64,000 nt of DNA, taken from positions 162,184-226,183 of the forward strand of contig WELA01004417.1 of assembly GCA_009602735.1 (NCBI GenBank), in the 5' to 3' direction. Source of the stretch: Mesotaenium endlicherianum (Eukaryota; Streptophyta; Zygnematophyceae; Zygnematales; Mesotaeniaceae). The notes under the pieces are model-generated. The model made no database searches. It was not told the DNA's origin and was given only the letters and a program-made list of their open reading frames with translations. Of this stretch, positions 12,890 through 24,275 are shown in pieces. Positions within the stretch are counted from its first letter, which is position 1. Every line of letters starts with the position of its first letter. The position numbers and the translations under genes are program-made.

Positions 12890-13096
12890 TAGTAGGTCTG
12901 GCGCACGTGACAAGTGTTGACTTGTCGCGTGGCATCTTTCCCCTAGGCATGCAAGCATAGCAACTTAATAAACTAAATCACACAAATGCAAAGAGGCAAA
13001 TGCCCGTTCGAGGTTGATTGCTCACACGCTTGTAGCTCGGGTACGTGCAACGACTTCGACTCAATAAATCATGACAAACATTCAGAATAGGACTTA

Positions 13097-13524
13097 GCTC
13101 CGATACCATTGAAATGAATCTTGGTTACTCAACATATATATTTCTTTTAAAATTAGAGTTAATTAAAAGCGTGTAAAATCAGGGTGCGATCTTCGCCCTT
13201 ATAATGAATTCCGTTCACTCATCCCTATCCCTTGACTCACTTATCGTTGTGTGCCATAATCGCATACTAACTCAAGGTACAAGAAAGAGGCAAACTTGAG
13301 GACTAGAGCTTCTCCTTCAGAAATTCATGTCCTCTTGCCTACCAGGCATAGAAGCATGTAGAAGCAGACACACAACATCAAAGGAGTGAATAGCAAAGGC
13401 GCTCTCATTCAGATGACAAAGTAAGAGAACTCGATTATATCGATACATATTTATTTTGATGAACTCGCACAAATGAGTCTATTGACATATTACTTATTTA
13501 ATGATATATGGGTATATGCATAAA
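13097..13524 (-). mobile_element. Outer element J: primer site and main part of its LTR
   Basis: A minus-strand primer site TGGTATCGGAGC (13097-13108) sits one base from an LTR that starts at 13110 with TGAAATGAATC. The LTR is cut at 13524 by element A1. Its last bases, ending TTCATTACA, resume at 56115-56134. It shares terminal bases with the A family but not its interior, so it is a related family. The J interior should lie left of 13097, but the C-type LTR follows almost at once and no coding part is recognised. Confidence 0.6.
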
Positions 13525-14264
13525 TGAAATGAATCGTCTTACCAATAGGCGATTCATCATTAATAATTATCTTTATAGCAACGAGTAATCTTTATGGTAT
13601 TTTTTTTTGTTAACTGATTAAACAGCAAAACTCAACACACTAGCAGTGAACAATACTCCCAAGTCAAATGCAAATAACTAGCATCAATAATGCAATCAGT
13701 AAGCTCATACATAAGCAAGGCTAGAAGACAGTGCGTATCAATGGCTTTTCGCCTTGGATTCAAATATCTCTCAGCAAGCAGTGCACAAGAGTTGGCCTCG
13801 TTTCCAAATGCCGAACTCGAGAGCAATACTTAGCATATGTACATGGAATGAGTTTACTGTTCAACGACAAGTGCGATGGCACCACCTACCTGGGAGTTAA
13901 CCACGTTGGTAGGACCTCACGTATCCAAATCCACAGCCATCTCCTATTATCTCGAATCGCCACCCACCTTAGAGGTGTCCACTTTAGAGGCCACTCATCT
14001 TGCACACCACACTTAGATGCATAGCTAAGCAATTCGCTGCTGCCGAGTACGTCAACCAGCTGACTGTCAAAGAATGTGTCAGCAAGCTGACCCAAGTCAA
14101 CAAGCCAATCTAATTGACTTCAGTCTGCTGCTCTCGGCTGAGTCGTTTAACTAAGTATCAAATATCCAGCAGACTTAATATTAACTAAAGTCCAGCAGGT
14201 TGAAATTATTTGATTACTATATTTAAATGAATATTATATCTATCCAATACACTGATTCATTACA
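13525..14264 (-). repeat. A1 3' LTR
   Basis: 740 bases from TGAAATGAATC to GATTCATTACA. The same LTR recurs at 24995, 36378 and 43295. It contains several copies of a short CAGC(C/T)TGCTGA motif. Confidence 0.85.
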
Positions 14265-14464
14265 ATTCCTCCAACTTCAATTGTTGTCGACTCGACAACA
14301 CTTTCTACTATTATTTACAACAAAATAACATACAAGTATCACAACCAACTGATTCTAAAACAAGGACAACAGCAAAGTAAGTACCACGGGCTTTATTGTG
14401 TGGAGAGCGAGACCTGGAACTGGATCACCTTCTCCTATCTAATGGCCTCCTGAAACCTGGGGGC

Positions 14465-15920
14465 TCAAAACCAGGGTGAACCAAGGGGTGAACGCAGCAA
14501 CTGGGCAGCCTGCTCTTGTACTGTCTGCAAGTTGATGGAGACCGCTCTCACCTGTGCAACTCTCAAACTGACAGGGACATACATTGGCATACCGGAGGGG
14601 TGCTGCATGACATGGGCTAGGGGTACATGTCCTCTATGAGAGGAGGATGCTGGCTGCCCTCTGGCTGCCTCCTTGGCAGCCCTTCTGTCTGCTCTGTCTG
14701 ACTGAGTCTCAACTTCTGGGGTGGAACTTCTCCTGCTGAAACTCCCCAGCCACTGGAGATCTGGATCTGTGGGTGGGCTGGTATCCCCAAGTTGCTGCAG
14801 GGCTGCCAGTGCCAAGGCCCTTCCAGTCTGCTGTAGAGTGGGGGATGTAGCGGGGGTCTGTGCCTCAGCAAGACTAGACTCCTTTTTGGCGCCTTCCTCC
14901 TTTTTGTCCTCCTGTTTCTCTGAGACTTCTGGAGTCTCTCTAGTCATCTCCTCCAGCCGTTCTTGAGGAAAAGAGTATCTCACTGATCTTCCCATTTTGG
15001 GTGCAAGCGGGGTTTGCTGGGTCCTGACCGCATACAGGTCTTTCTTCCCTTGCTTAATTGCCCATTTGGCATAAGCATGTTTCCTCTTAGAGAAAGAGTC
15101 TCTAGCCCTGGTCCTATCCTCCTGTGTCTCCTGACTCATGCAGTCCCTGACTCCATCCAGTCTTGGGTCCCATGCAGCAATGTGAGGTGGCAGCACTATC
15201 TTCCCCTGTAAATCTGCCAGATAATCGTTTTCCTCAGCTCTGTCATTTCGCTGGTCCTTCATGGTGATGGTCATCCAATCAGTGGGTTGTAGAAAGAAAG
15301 CATAATCTGTTCTCTTCAAAGTGCAGGGGTACCAGTGACCTGAGAAATCCAACAGGCTGGTCTCCCTTGCCAAGAACTCCTAGCTTCTTCTCTCCACCTT
15401 GTTATACATGGCCTTGAAGCAATTGTGAGAAGTGGCATCCTTGAAGCTGTCTGTTTTCATAATGATCAACCTGATGACCCTGTCTGTGCCCCAGATTCCC
15501 AGGTATTGGCACCGTTTCAGATTCACCTATCTGGGCCAATGCTTTGGCCTCCCGGATCGTATATCCCACCATCCTGGCATAGTCATGGTACAGTAGAAGC
15601 CCTTTGTTGACCTCCATATACTTGTCAAAACTTTGGGACGTCTCCCCCTCCCGCTGCAATATGTCCTTCTGCAACTCACTTCGGCTTCTTTGGGCGTGCT
15701 TGAAGGCTTCCTCCAAAAGGTCAAAGCTCTTCCCCATCACCGTGTAGCGGTAGCTTTTGATTCTCCTCTGTTCCTCCTCAGCTTGCTGCTTCCGTCTCTC
15801 CTCAGCCAACCTTTGTTTCTCCACCTTCTTGGCTTCCTCTGCAACTTTTTTGTCCTGCTCCTCCTGTCTCAACCTGGCCTGTTCTTCCTCCTCCTTCCTC
15901 TTCTGAGCCTGCCGCTGCAA
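14465..15920 (-). mobile_element. Extra 3' reading frames of element A1 (coiled coil plus acidic/disordered protein)
   Basis: Between the integrase end and the 3' LTR lie two minus-strand frames of 172 and 302 residues. The first starts with a long Lys/Glu/Gln/Arg-rich coiled coil and continues with a helical domain around SFDKYMEVNKGLL. The second has a compact N-terminal part (DFSGHWYPCTL, WMTITMKD), then a long acidic Ser/Pro/Thr-rich region and a conserved end containing SQRGHVPLAHVMQH-type sequence. A homologous end lies next to another A LTR at 24276-24875. This is where some plant Gypsy elements carry additional or envelope-like frames, but no signal peptide, membrane segment or Cys-rich ectodomain is visible. 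Function unknown; possibly an accessory or relocated gag-like protein. Confidence 0.6.
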
Positions 15921-16539
15921 TTGAAGTCGCTCTGATTCTCGAGAAGAGATGGAGGATGATTCGATGTCGCCATGGAACTCCTTGTACTCCGCCTGCGCCT
16001 CGTCCGCCCTTTTTTTCCTCTTAAGTTCAGACTTTTAAGTCATCCTGCTCATTCATACCACAATTGAGTTAGTGTAGTCATGACATCATGCACACGATTG
16101 AGTACCTTGACAGGTAAGAACGTAGTAGTGGGAGTTGTAGCATGCAATACTTGGTGTAAGTCAATTGAAAATGTGAGTATGCTTGAGAGAGAAGTGAGTG
16201 TCAGCGCAGTTGAGTGTGGAGGATGGGTATGTAACGGCAATCGGCTAGTACCCGAGATGTTGATCCTATTCTCTCGAACTTAATGTTTAAGGCGGGTTGC
16301 CTATCCCAACTGTCACTGGGTTGCCTGTCACAACTGTCACTTTCGGCCACGTTTGGCCACATTTCCCCTCCAACTTAATTGGAGAGAGGAGCTCCTGTCA
16401 CTTTCCCATGTCAATTGAAATGACAATTAGGGAGGTGTCTTGGCCTTCCAAAGGTAAAATCGTTTCAATGCCCCTTTGGCATTGGTCAAATGGTCCTTAA
16501 ATTCTCAGGTGTCGCCATAGGCATCGTAACCCTCCCATC

Positions 16540-18890
16540 TGACCACATATTTCATGACATATTTAGATCATCGACGGACAGAGCAAGCTTCTATAATCTT
16601 ATCAACCTCATGTTCCTCAGGGTCACCGTTCGGGACAGTGGGGACCGGCCCCGATTGGACAGGTATACCGACCGGTGAACATTGTGTCCCCTTTAATGTA
16701 TGGTCCCAGGAAAGAGACATTAAAGACTGGATGATCCTTGTATTCCGCTGACATGTTCAGTTTGTAAGCATTCTGACCAACACGGCGCACCACCGAATAT
16801 GGACCAACACCCAAACCAGACCAAGTTTTCTCTTGACCACACCAAGCAGGTACAGGTGTTGAGAATGCAGTTTGACCAAATCGCCCTTAGAAAATGTTAG
16901 CTCTCGATGGTGTTGATTAGCATATTTTTGTTGATTTTCTTATGCTTTGTGCAGATTCTGTTGGACTTCTGACAGAGTGTCAGCAAAGTCCTGAGATAAC
17001 TGGAGAGACACCAAGTTGTCAATTCCCTCAGGGTGAGTGAAAGACTCCCCTAGCACATCTAAAGGAGACTTGGGGACTGTATCCAAACTAAGTTCATAAG
17101 GAATTTTTCTTGTTGACGCATGCACCGCACTGTTGACCGCAAATTGAATTTGAGGCAACAGGTCATTCCAATTATCTTGTTTTTTATTAATGTATGCTCT
17201 GAGCACCTCTTGCGGAATTTGATTAGTTCTTTCAGTCTGCCCATCAGTTTGAGGTTGGTTTGCTGTGTTGAGCAGCTATTTGACTCCCATTAACCCCATT
17301 AAAGCTCTCCAGAACTTAGAGGTAAATTTGGAGTCTCTGTCTGAGATAATATTAGAGGGTAGCCCATATTGGTTGTAGAACTGTCTTGCTGTTTCGAGTG
17401 CAGTGACTTTGACAGTGGTGGGGATGAAAATGACCATTTTTGTCAGTTTATCCACTATTACCAGTATCAAATTATGCCCATTGGTAGTTCTTGGTAGAGT
17501 TACCACCCAGTCCATGGATATTGTTTCCTATCGTTCAGCTGGGATGGGTAGTGGTTGTAATAGCCCCCCGGGTGGGGTGTGTCTTGACTAGTTTTTCTGA
17601 CACTGGTCACAAGACTTAACATATTTCAAAACCTCCCGAGGGAACCCTTCCAAAGGATAATGTTTTGCCACTTTGCCAATAGTTTTGGCCTACTCCAGAT
17701 GTCCACCCAATACACTGTCATGAGCCTGACGCAGTAATAAAGACCTTAGTTCCAAGTTGTTAGAAATTACCAACTTGAGCCGTCTTGAAGGGGTTTTAAT
17801 TACCCAGACCCCTCCCTTCAGCCTATATCCGAGTGTATTAGCAAGACACTGACCATCAGTTGGACTGGGCTCAAATGTTGGATTAGAAAGGTAGGCTTTC
17901 CTAAGTTGTTCAAGGAAGGACTTTTTGAATGTTAATGAAGTGAGTGCACGACGGACCTTATCTATAGCATGCATGCTGACTAAAGTTCCTTTCTTGCAAG
18001 TCAGGTCTTTCAGAGAATGCATCAGCAGGATTCAACTTTCCTGGTCTGTAGTCAATTTGGACTTGGAATTGCTCCAGCATCCGGCTCCAGCGGTTCTCCC
18101 TCCTCGACAGCTTGGACTTCTTCTGAAAGTGAGTCAGAGCTAGATTATCTGTAATCACCATTAAAGCTTGACCATGTAAATATGCTCTTCACTATTTGGG
18201 AACATGAGCTCTTTATCATGCACTGCTTAGTTAATTTCAGCTGGATTGATTTTCATAGACTCGTACAGCACAGGGTGCCACTCCTACTTTACCTTACCAT
18301 CCTTTGTAGTTTTGTGAGCAGGCTGCAACAAAATAGCACCTATGGCAAAGTCAGAAGCATCAGTAACTACCTGTACAGGTTTGCTGGAGTCATACGCAGC
18401 TAAGACTGGGGCAGAACAGAGAGCATCTTTAAGGGTCTGGAAGGCAGCTTGCAGCTCTTCCCCCCATACATACTCTGTGTCCTTCATAGTAAGGTCAGTC
18501 GATTTACTGACCTTTATAGAATAATTCTCAATGAATAACCTATAGTAGTTAGCCGACCCGAGGAAGGATCTAACTTTCGAGACAGACTGTGGAATTGGCC
18601 AGTCCCTTATGGTCTGGACTTTCTTATGATCCACATTGATGCCTTCCTTACTGACAACATGGCCCAAGAATGCAATACTTTCCTTCAAGAAATCACACTT
18701 GCTCATTTTAGCATATATTGATTCTTCCTTAGAATGTCCATGACTGTCTTTAAGTGCTCAGCACGCTCAGCTTCATTTTTAGAAAAACTTAATATATTAT
18801 CCAAGGAGACTCGCACAAACTTATCCAAGTCAGGCCTGAATATGTCATTCATAGCACCCATGAAGGTTCTCTAGCTCCTGCATTATGCAG
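16540..18890 (-). mobile_element. A1 pol remnants: RT end, RNase H, integrase, chromodomain-like end
   Basis: Minus strand, read right to left. An RT end (FLGHVVSKEGI, RSFLGSANYYRLF) is followed by RNase H (VVTDASDFAIGAIL and DRPGKLNPADA-like parts). The integrase shows the zinc-binding start, DWVVTLPRT, SDRDSKFTSKFW and NSAVHAST. It ends with a PYSVVRRVGQNAYKL segment and a degenerate chromodomain. The order is that of Ty3/Gypsy. Broken in several places. Confidence 0.75.
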
Positions 18891-19030
18891 CGTTTCTAAG
18901 TAGGTACGGGATCCAAAGACGCGGCTTTCGTCTTGCCCTTCCACATTGTTATCATTGTCCTCGCCCTCCATTTCCCGAGAGTTGCTAGCTTCAGACCTAG
19001 TCCTTACCATACACGATTATTGTGATAACT

Positions 19031-19042
19031 GCTCCGATACCA
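19031..19042 (-). other. Primer-binding site of element A1
   Basis: Minus strand TGGTATCGGAGC, one base from the LTR that starts at 19044. This fixes the orientation of A1 and marks 19044 as the inner end of its 5' LTR. Confidence 0.8.
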
Positions 19043-19043
19043 T

Positions 19044-19252
19044 TGAAATGAACCGTCTCATTATTGAACAATTAACAATTAATAGAAATCTTTATATGCG
19101 CGAGTAATCTATGGTATTTTCTGTTAAATTGATTAAACAGCAAAAGACAACACACTAGCAGTGAACAATACTCTCAAGTCAATTGCAAGTAGCTATCATC
19201 GATAATGCAATCAGTAAATTCATACATAAGCAAGGCTAGAAGACAGTACGTA
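19044..19252 (-). repeat. A1 5' LTR, first piece
   Basis: Matches the first 210 bases of the A LTRs at 13525 and 36378, then is cut by the C-family LTR at 19253. The LTR continues at 29397. Confidence 0.75.
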
Positions 19253-20399
19253 TGTCGTGCGGTAGGAGGTCAGGTGCGTATCATTGACACAAGCAATGCA
19301 TAATATGCAAGCAGGCTTTGCTGCAATGACGACTATAATACATGCGGCTTTATAGCCAAACGACAGTCAAGAGTCAATAGTTTTAATTAAGGAGTGTGTA
19401 CTCTCCAGAGTGAGCACCTCAAGACTGTAATCTGGTAGGAAAACAACTAATGAAGTCTGGCCCAAAAGATCACTGGAAGCACATCATGATCTTCAAGAGT
19501 AGTCCTATGGCAGGGGGTATAAGTTGTGACTTTGCTCACCACTTGTGAAGTTCTTCTAGTGAGTGGAAGCCAGCAAGGCTTGCTCTTCACAAGAGAGAGA
19601 CTAAGTGGTCCTGAAGACACAAGAGATAAAAGTGTAAGCTTTACTGATAATCTCTGTGACTTACATTTGGCATCATGGGACTTCTAAAAAGATGTTCCTC
19701 TAGGAACATCTCTAGCACTTATACTCCTGAAAACACGGCGTCGTATGCGGCGGATCCAATGCATGTAGTCACTCTAGGAGGCTCTCCAATGTCCACTAAT
19801 GTGTACAAGGCATATACTAGCACTCCTATAGGCTAAGCATAACTCAAACCAATCAAAGCAAAGCACGTAGAATATGCAAAGTGTCTCTCATTGGTGGAGC
19901 TTACCTTGGGTAGTTCTACCTAGATAGCGCCTCAAAAGTGAATTTGAAACTTGAGGAAGCTTCCTCTAGGAGTGGGTGAGGCAGTCACCAAGTTATAGCC
20001 TCAATGATGCACTTATACTATGGAAATGCAAGACTTATGTAGTCTAAAGGGCTCGCGGATTTGTGCGCACAAAGCTAGGGGTCCTTGGGGTCACGAATAG
20101 TCAACATTGTCACCTTTGGGTGCATTGAGTCACAAGTTGGCCATTTGGTGTGATTCCGCTAGGTGCCGAAAGGAGTGCGGACTAGATCGCGTCTATCTCG
20201 CTCGATAATTAACCAAATGACGCGAAACCGATGCCATTCGGAAAATGCTTTGACGCGCTACACTTTGGTGACTGGGAAATCTAGAGAAGGTCAACATATG
20301 GATGCATAAAGTCAATGCAAAGTTGGTCTTCCTAGGTTGTTGGTTTGCACAAGTAGAGCTTGGGTTTGCACGTCAACCTCAACTTAATAAATCATAACA
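19253..20399. repeat. C-family LTR, complete copy
   Basis: 1147 bases, TGTCGTGCGG to ATCATAACA. It was inserted into the A1 5' LTR. The left flank CGTA and the right flank AGTA after the second C LTR (29393-29396) suggest a 4-base target duplication with one change. Confidence 0.7.
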
Positions 20400-20549
20400 G
20401 CTGTCGTGCGGTAGGAGGTCGGGTGCATATCATCAACACAAGCAATGCATAATGTGCAAGCAGGCTTTGCTGCAATGACGTCTATAATACATGCGGCTTT
20501 ATAGCCAAACGACAGTCAAGAGTCAAATGTTTTAATTCCCCCCCAGCTC

Positions 20550-21905
20550 TCAGGCACCAGCTGATGGGCTGTGATCGCTGTCTAGAGCTAAAACAGTACA
20601 GTTGCTACAGAACCAGTCGCCAGCTGGCACGCGAGCCAGCGGCGGGTCAAGGCAACCGATGTGGAAGCCGAGGTTGCAGCTGTTGCAGAGCAGCATGCTG
20701 GCATCCTGGCCGGGACTGTGGCAGATCTGGCACGCCCAGTCCTTGGGCGGCCTCGCGTCGCGGGGACGAACCTGCATGTCAAGGTTAGGAAGGTGGCATG
20801 GTCCACACTTCTTTGTGTGGTCCTTGTAAAGACGGCCATCTGCGCCTTCCAGCTCTAGAACTCCTGACGCCAAGACACGCCTGACGCGTAGGATGACGGG
20901 CGAGCTGCTGGTGTCGAGGGTGTTCTTCGTCTGGCGTCGCAGGTACACGAAGTCACCTGCGGAGAACTGCAATACTCGCGGCCGATAGGCTCCTCCACGA
21001 GTCATGGCATACCTCAGTGTGTCGCGGTACTGAGCAATGCTGAGGTTGTCCATGGCCATGGGCATCAGGCGCCAAAAGAGCTGTGCACGCTGCCCGATAA
21101 GAGCGCTCCACGTCTCGGGACTGTCCAAGTCCAAAACGTTCTCGGCCACGGTCCTGGCTGCTGCGGGCAGGACTGGCTGTCGGCCGTAGAGAAGAAAGTA
21201 GGGAGAATGCGAGGCCAAGGAGGCCTGCTTACTGAACCTATGCCCCATAGCCAACTATGGGAGGGCGTCGTCCCAGTGGGTGCTGTCGTGGGCCAGGCGG
21301 TACTTCCGCAGCCCAAGCTTGACGGTCTGCACCATGCGCTCTGCGAGGCCGTCAGCCTGGGGATGGTCACGGGAGGTGGTGCGGTGGTCAATCATTGAGT
21401 GCTCCAGCAGCTTCTGAAAGCTGCCCTGGAACTCCTTGCCTTGGTCAGTGAGGACCTCAGCGCAGCCGCCAAAGCGGCTAAGGACCTGTTCGAGGAAAGC
21501 CTGAGCAATCCCCTCACTGGCCTTGCTGGGCAACGGCACAAGCTCAATCCATTTGGACATGTGCTCAATCATTACCAGGACATAGAGGTTGCCTCGGCGA
21601 GACTTGGGCAGCTCCCCAGCCAAGTCAAGCAACCACCTGTAGAACATCTCCTGAATAGGGAGAGGGCTGAGAGCGACGGTGCAGGCTGTGAAGCTCGAGC
21701 GCACTCGGTCGCAAAGTGTGCAGCTGCTGACGACGTCGGCGACAACCTTAGTCATGCCGTGCCACCAGTACTCAGCCTGAAGGAGGCTGAGAGTGCGCTC
21801 AACACCAAAGTGTCCAAGTGTCTTGTGCACACGTCGCACCAGCTGGCTGCGTATAGCGGCCTCAGGGACCACCAGGACAGAGCCGTCCGCCATCACTCGC
21901 CGCAT
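20550..21905 (-). mobile_element. Element D integrase with C-terminal PHD finger
   Basis: The integrase begins with a His-His-Cys-Cys zinc domain (HKTLGHFG, CTLCDRVR) and continues with the catalytic core (LLDLAGELP, LTDQGKEFQG, HPQADGLAERM). A linker resembling the GPF/GPY module follows, then a PHD-type finger: WACQICHSPG, LLCNSCNLGFHIGCLDPPL, GDWFCSNC, a C4-H-C3 pattern. PHD fingers commonly read histone H3 tails. This one takes the place that a chromodomain holds in chromoviruses, so a targeting role is inferred. Confidence 0.75.
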
Positions 21906-23300
21906 GCGCCCTCCATGAAGACGAAGTCCCGGCTACGCTTGAGGACGCGATCACCCTCGCGCGCACTAACGCCTGGGACCAACTCCTTGGCCGTGACGTA
22001 CTGCAGCACCGGGGTGTTGTCCCACACGTCCTTGGGCCCGCGTTGCCAGCTGTCCTGCTCCTCAGCTGCTGCCAAGGCCAGTCGTCGAGTGGTGACAGTC
22101 ACCATGTCTAGGCTAGTGAGCCCTGCGGGCCGCACGTCGCCGTCAACGGTGAAGGCCAGGAATGCCGCCGCATGCCAGGCCACTGGCTCATCCTCATCGT
22201 GGCGGGCTATCGTGAGGTCTCGCGAAGAAGGCAGCGGGTTGCGGCTGAGGCCGTCAGCGTCCAGGTTCGTCGATCCTGGACGATGGTGCACGTCAAAGGT
22301 GTACTCCTGCAAGATGAGCGCCCACCGTGCGTACTTGCCTGTCAGGCGCTCCGACGTCATGAGCCACTTGAGTGGCTGATGGTCGGTAACCAAGCGGAAG
22401 TGGGTGCCGTAGAGATAGTCCTCCTTAGCAATGGGTATCTGGTTGAAGCCCTGCCTCAAATCCAGCACCGAGAACCAAGTACAAGCGCCGATGTCGTGGA
22501 AGATCTCGTCAGGGGTCGGCATAGGGTATCTGTCTTGCTCAGTGACCTCGTTAAGCTTACGATAGTCACCGCACATCCTCTTCTCAGACCAGTTGCCTGA
22601 GGCGTCCTTCTTAGCTGGCATGACTGTGGGCGCAGCGTAGGTGGAGGCAGACTCACGAATGAGCTGACACTCCTCTAGCTTGCTTGTCTGCGTGCTAATT
22701 AGGTCGTCCTCAAAGCGGCTGTAGCAATAGCGCTTCTGGAAGATGGGCACGTCTGTCTGGAAAGGTATCCTCATAGGGTCGCCTGTGTAGCGCCCAAGAT
22801 CGTGCATGCCGCTGGCAAAGCTGGCACTGCGCAGTGCATCAAGCAATGCCGTTAGCTGAGCAGCCTGTGCCCCAGTGAGAGTCCCCCCAAGCTTCCAAGT
22901 AGGGATAGATGGTGGTGGCTCCTGCGCTGCGGCTGACGCCTCCTGCCCTGCTGCTGGCTGCGCTCGGCCTGCCTCGGGTGCCCTCTCCTCGGCAGCTGCT
23001 GCCATCTGCCCTGCACCACCTGTTGGCGGCGGAGAGCGTGAAAAAAAAATCGGGGAACGAAACTCCCTGGGTCGCTGTGAGGACTCTTCTCTCCTAATGC
23101 CCCCCCCTAGCAAACCAAAACGAGGACCAGGACGCGGCGCAAGCGGCTGCTGGAAAGCTGGACCCTTGCGCTGGGAATGCCAGGTTGTACCAGGCGGGGC
23201 GCGGCCGTCGCCGTTAAAATCTTGGTCCATGGCGTCGTAGGACTGGTCCATCTCCGGATGACGAGGCTGGGCGTGAAGGGGAGTCAGGGCCTGTGTCCGC
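21906..23300 (-). mobile_element. Element D RT and RNase H region
   Basis: Recognisable RT motifs (CGDYRKLNEVT, DRYPMPTPDEI, FSVLDLRQGFNQIPI) are followed by the RNase H end (LVTDHQPLKWL, FDVHHRPGSTN, DADGLSRNP). The order is Gypsy-like. A Gln/Ala/Pro-rich linker joins it to the methyltransferase upstream. Part of a broken element. Confidence 0.7.
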
Positions 23301-24275
23301 AGGAGAAGCCACGTCAAGACGTTGGCATCAATAGTCTGGCCAAGGAGACGCACGCGGTTGACCTCGGTGATGCCGTCCACCTGTGTGAGGTGCGGAGGGA
23401 AGCCCATCGCACGCTCCATCTCCACGGCACGGGGTCGTTGGAACATACCAGTCTCGAGGTCAATGATCATGCCGCGCTGGTCGCCCACGTAGGCCGCGCT
23501 ATCGTAGCCACTCACGAACGTAGGAAGCGCCCACGTGACGTCGTGGAGGACCTCACACTACGCCTGAGAAGGATGCGGAAGGGCGATTACGCGCTGGGCC
23601 AGGCGCGCCACGTCGAGGATGGAGTCAACGTTGCGCGTGTGCCGTGGATGTGCGGCCGCTAATGCCTCAAGCGTGCCTGGCATGGCCAGGTTGGTGAAGT
23701 AGGCGTGCACACGATGCGCGAAGGAACCAATCTGAGCGGCGTCAATGACTGCCTCACGATCGACGTAGCAGCTGCAGAGGGAAAAGTCGGCGCTGACGTT
23801 GGGCCGAGAATTGTGGTGGACAGCCACGTTCTCCAACACCCAGGCGAGCGTGTGCGGCGGCTGGCGGTCCTCAACCATGTTGAGGACGCGGAGCAGGTGC
23901 CAGAACAAGGTACGCGGGTCACCGAGCGCGTTGCCCCGTCCCGCAATGGAGATGGCCTGGCACTCCCAGCCAACAATGATGAGGTCGATGGGCCCAAGGC
24001 ACGTAATGTGCTCGGCGGTAATGTCGCGGATGTCCATGGGCCAGTCAGTCTGGGCGCGGTAGAAGGCATGCTCAGGGAAGAGGTCTGGGAAACGCTCGTG
24101 GCATAAGGCCATCTGCTTGCGGGCTACCTGCTGCGCCTCGCCATCGGGCTCCACGTAGACGTACCGACGTACGAGGATGCCAGCCTGCAGGGTGGCCAAC
24201 AACCTTGTCGCAATGTCGGCGAAAAGCTCGACAAGGACAATGCCGCCGAGACGCTCGTCAAACTGTGCGGTGTAG
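23300..24275 (-). mobile_element. Element D cytosine-5 DNA methyltransferase domain
   Basis: Motifs follow the C5-methyltransferase order: a motif I-like start (GGIVLVELFA followed by LLATLQAG), a motif II-like acidic strand (YVYVEPDGEA), a motif IV-like segment (PIDLIIVGW followed by CQAISIAGRGNALGDPR), motif VI (WVLENVA), and a tail like motifs IX-X (MERAMGFPP, VNRVRLLGQTIDANVL). Such enzymes methylate cytosine in DNA with SAM. Placement between gag and RT, in the same orientation, shows it is part of the retroelement's coding region. DNA methyltransferases inside retrotransposons are known from charophytes and dinoflagellates. Confidence 0.75.

Larger units (their letters stand above)
7055..13076. 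mobile_element. Diverged C-family LTR, split by element E
   Basis: Begins TGTCGTGCG and ends ATCATGACA, like the C-family LTRs at 19253 and 20402. It shares with them long blocks, such as the GGAGTGTGTACTCTCC segment and the CACCACTTGT segment. The piece 7055-8257 and the piece 12890-13076 flank element E. The middle is more GC-rich and differs from the other copies, so this is a separate, older lineage. No clear target duplication is seen. Confidence 0.6.

Noticed and set aside
14465-15920. The extra A-family frames as an envelope gene
   Set aside because: No signal peptide, membrane anchor or Cys-rich ectodomain is visible; the proteins look coiled-coil and disordered.
21399-22379. A 326-residue + strand frame
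   Set aside because: It lies antisense to the integrase and RNase H of element D, whose motifs are clear on the other strand; it has no recognisable domain.
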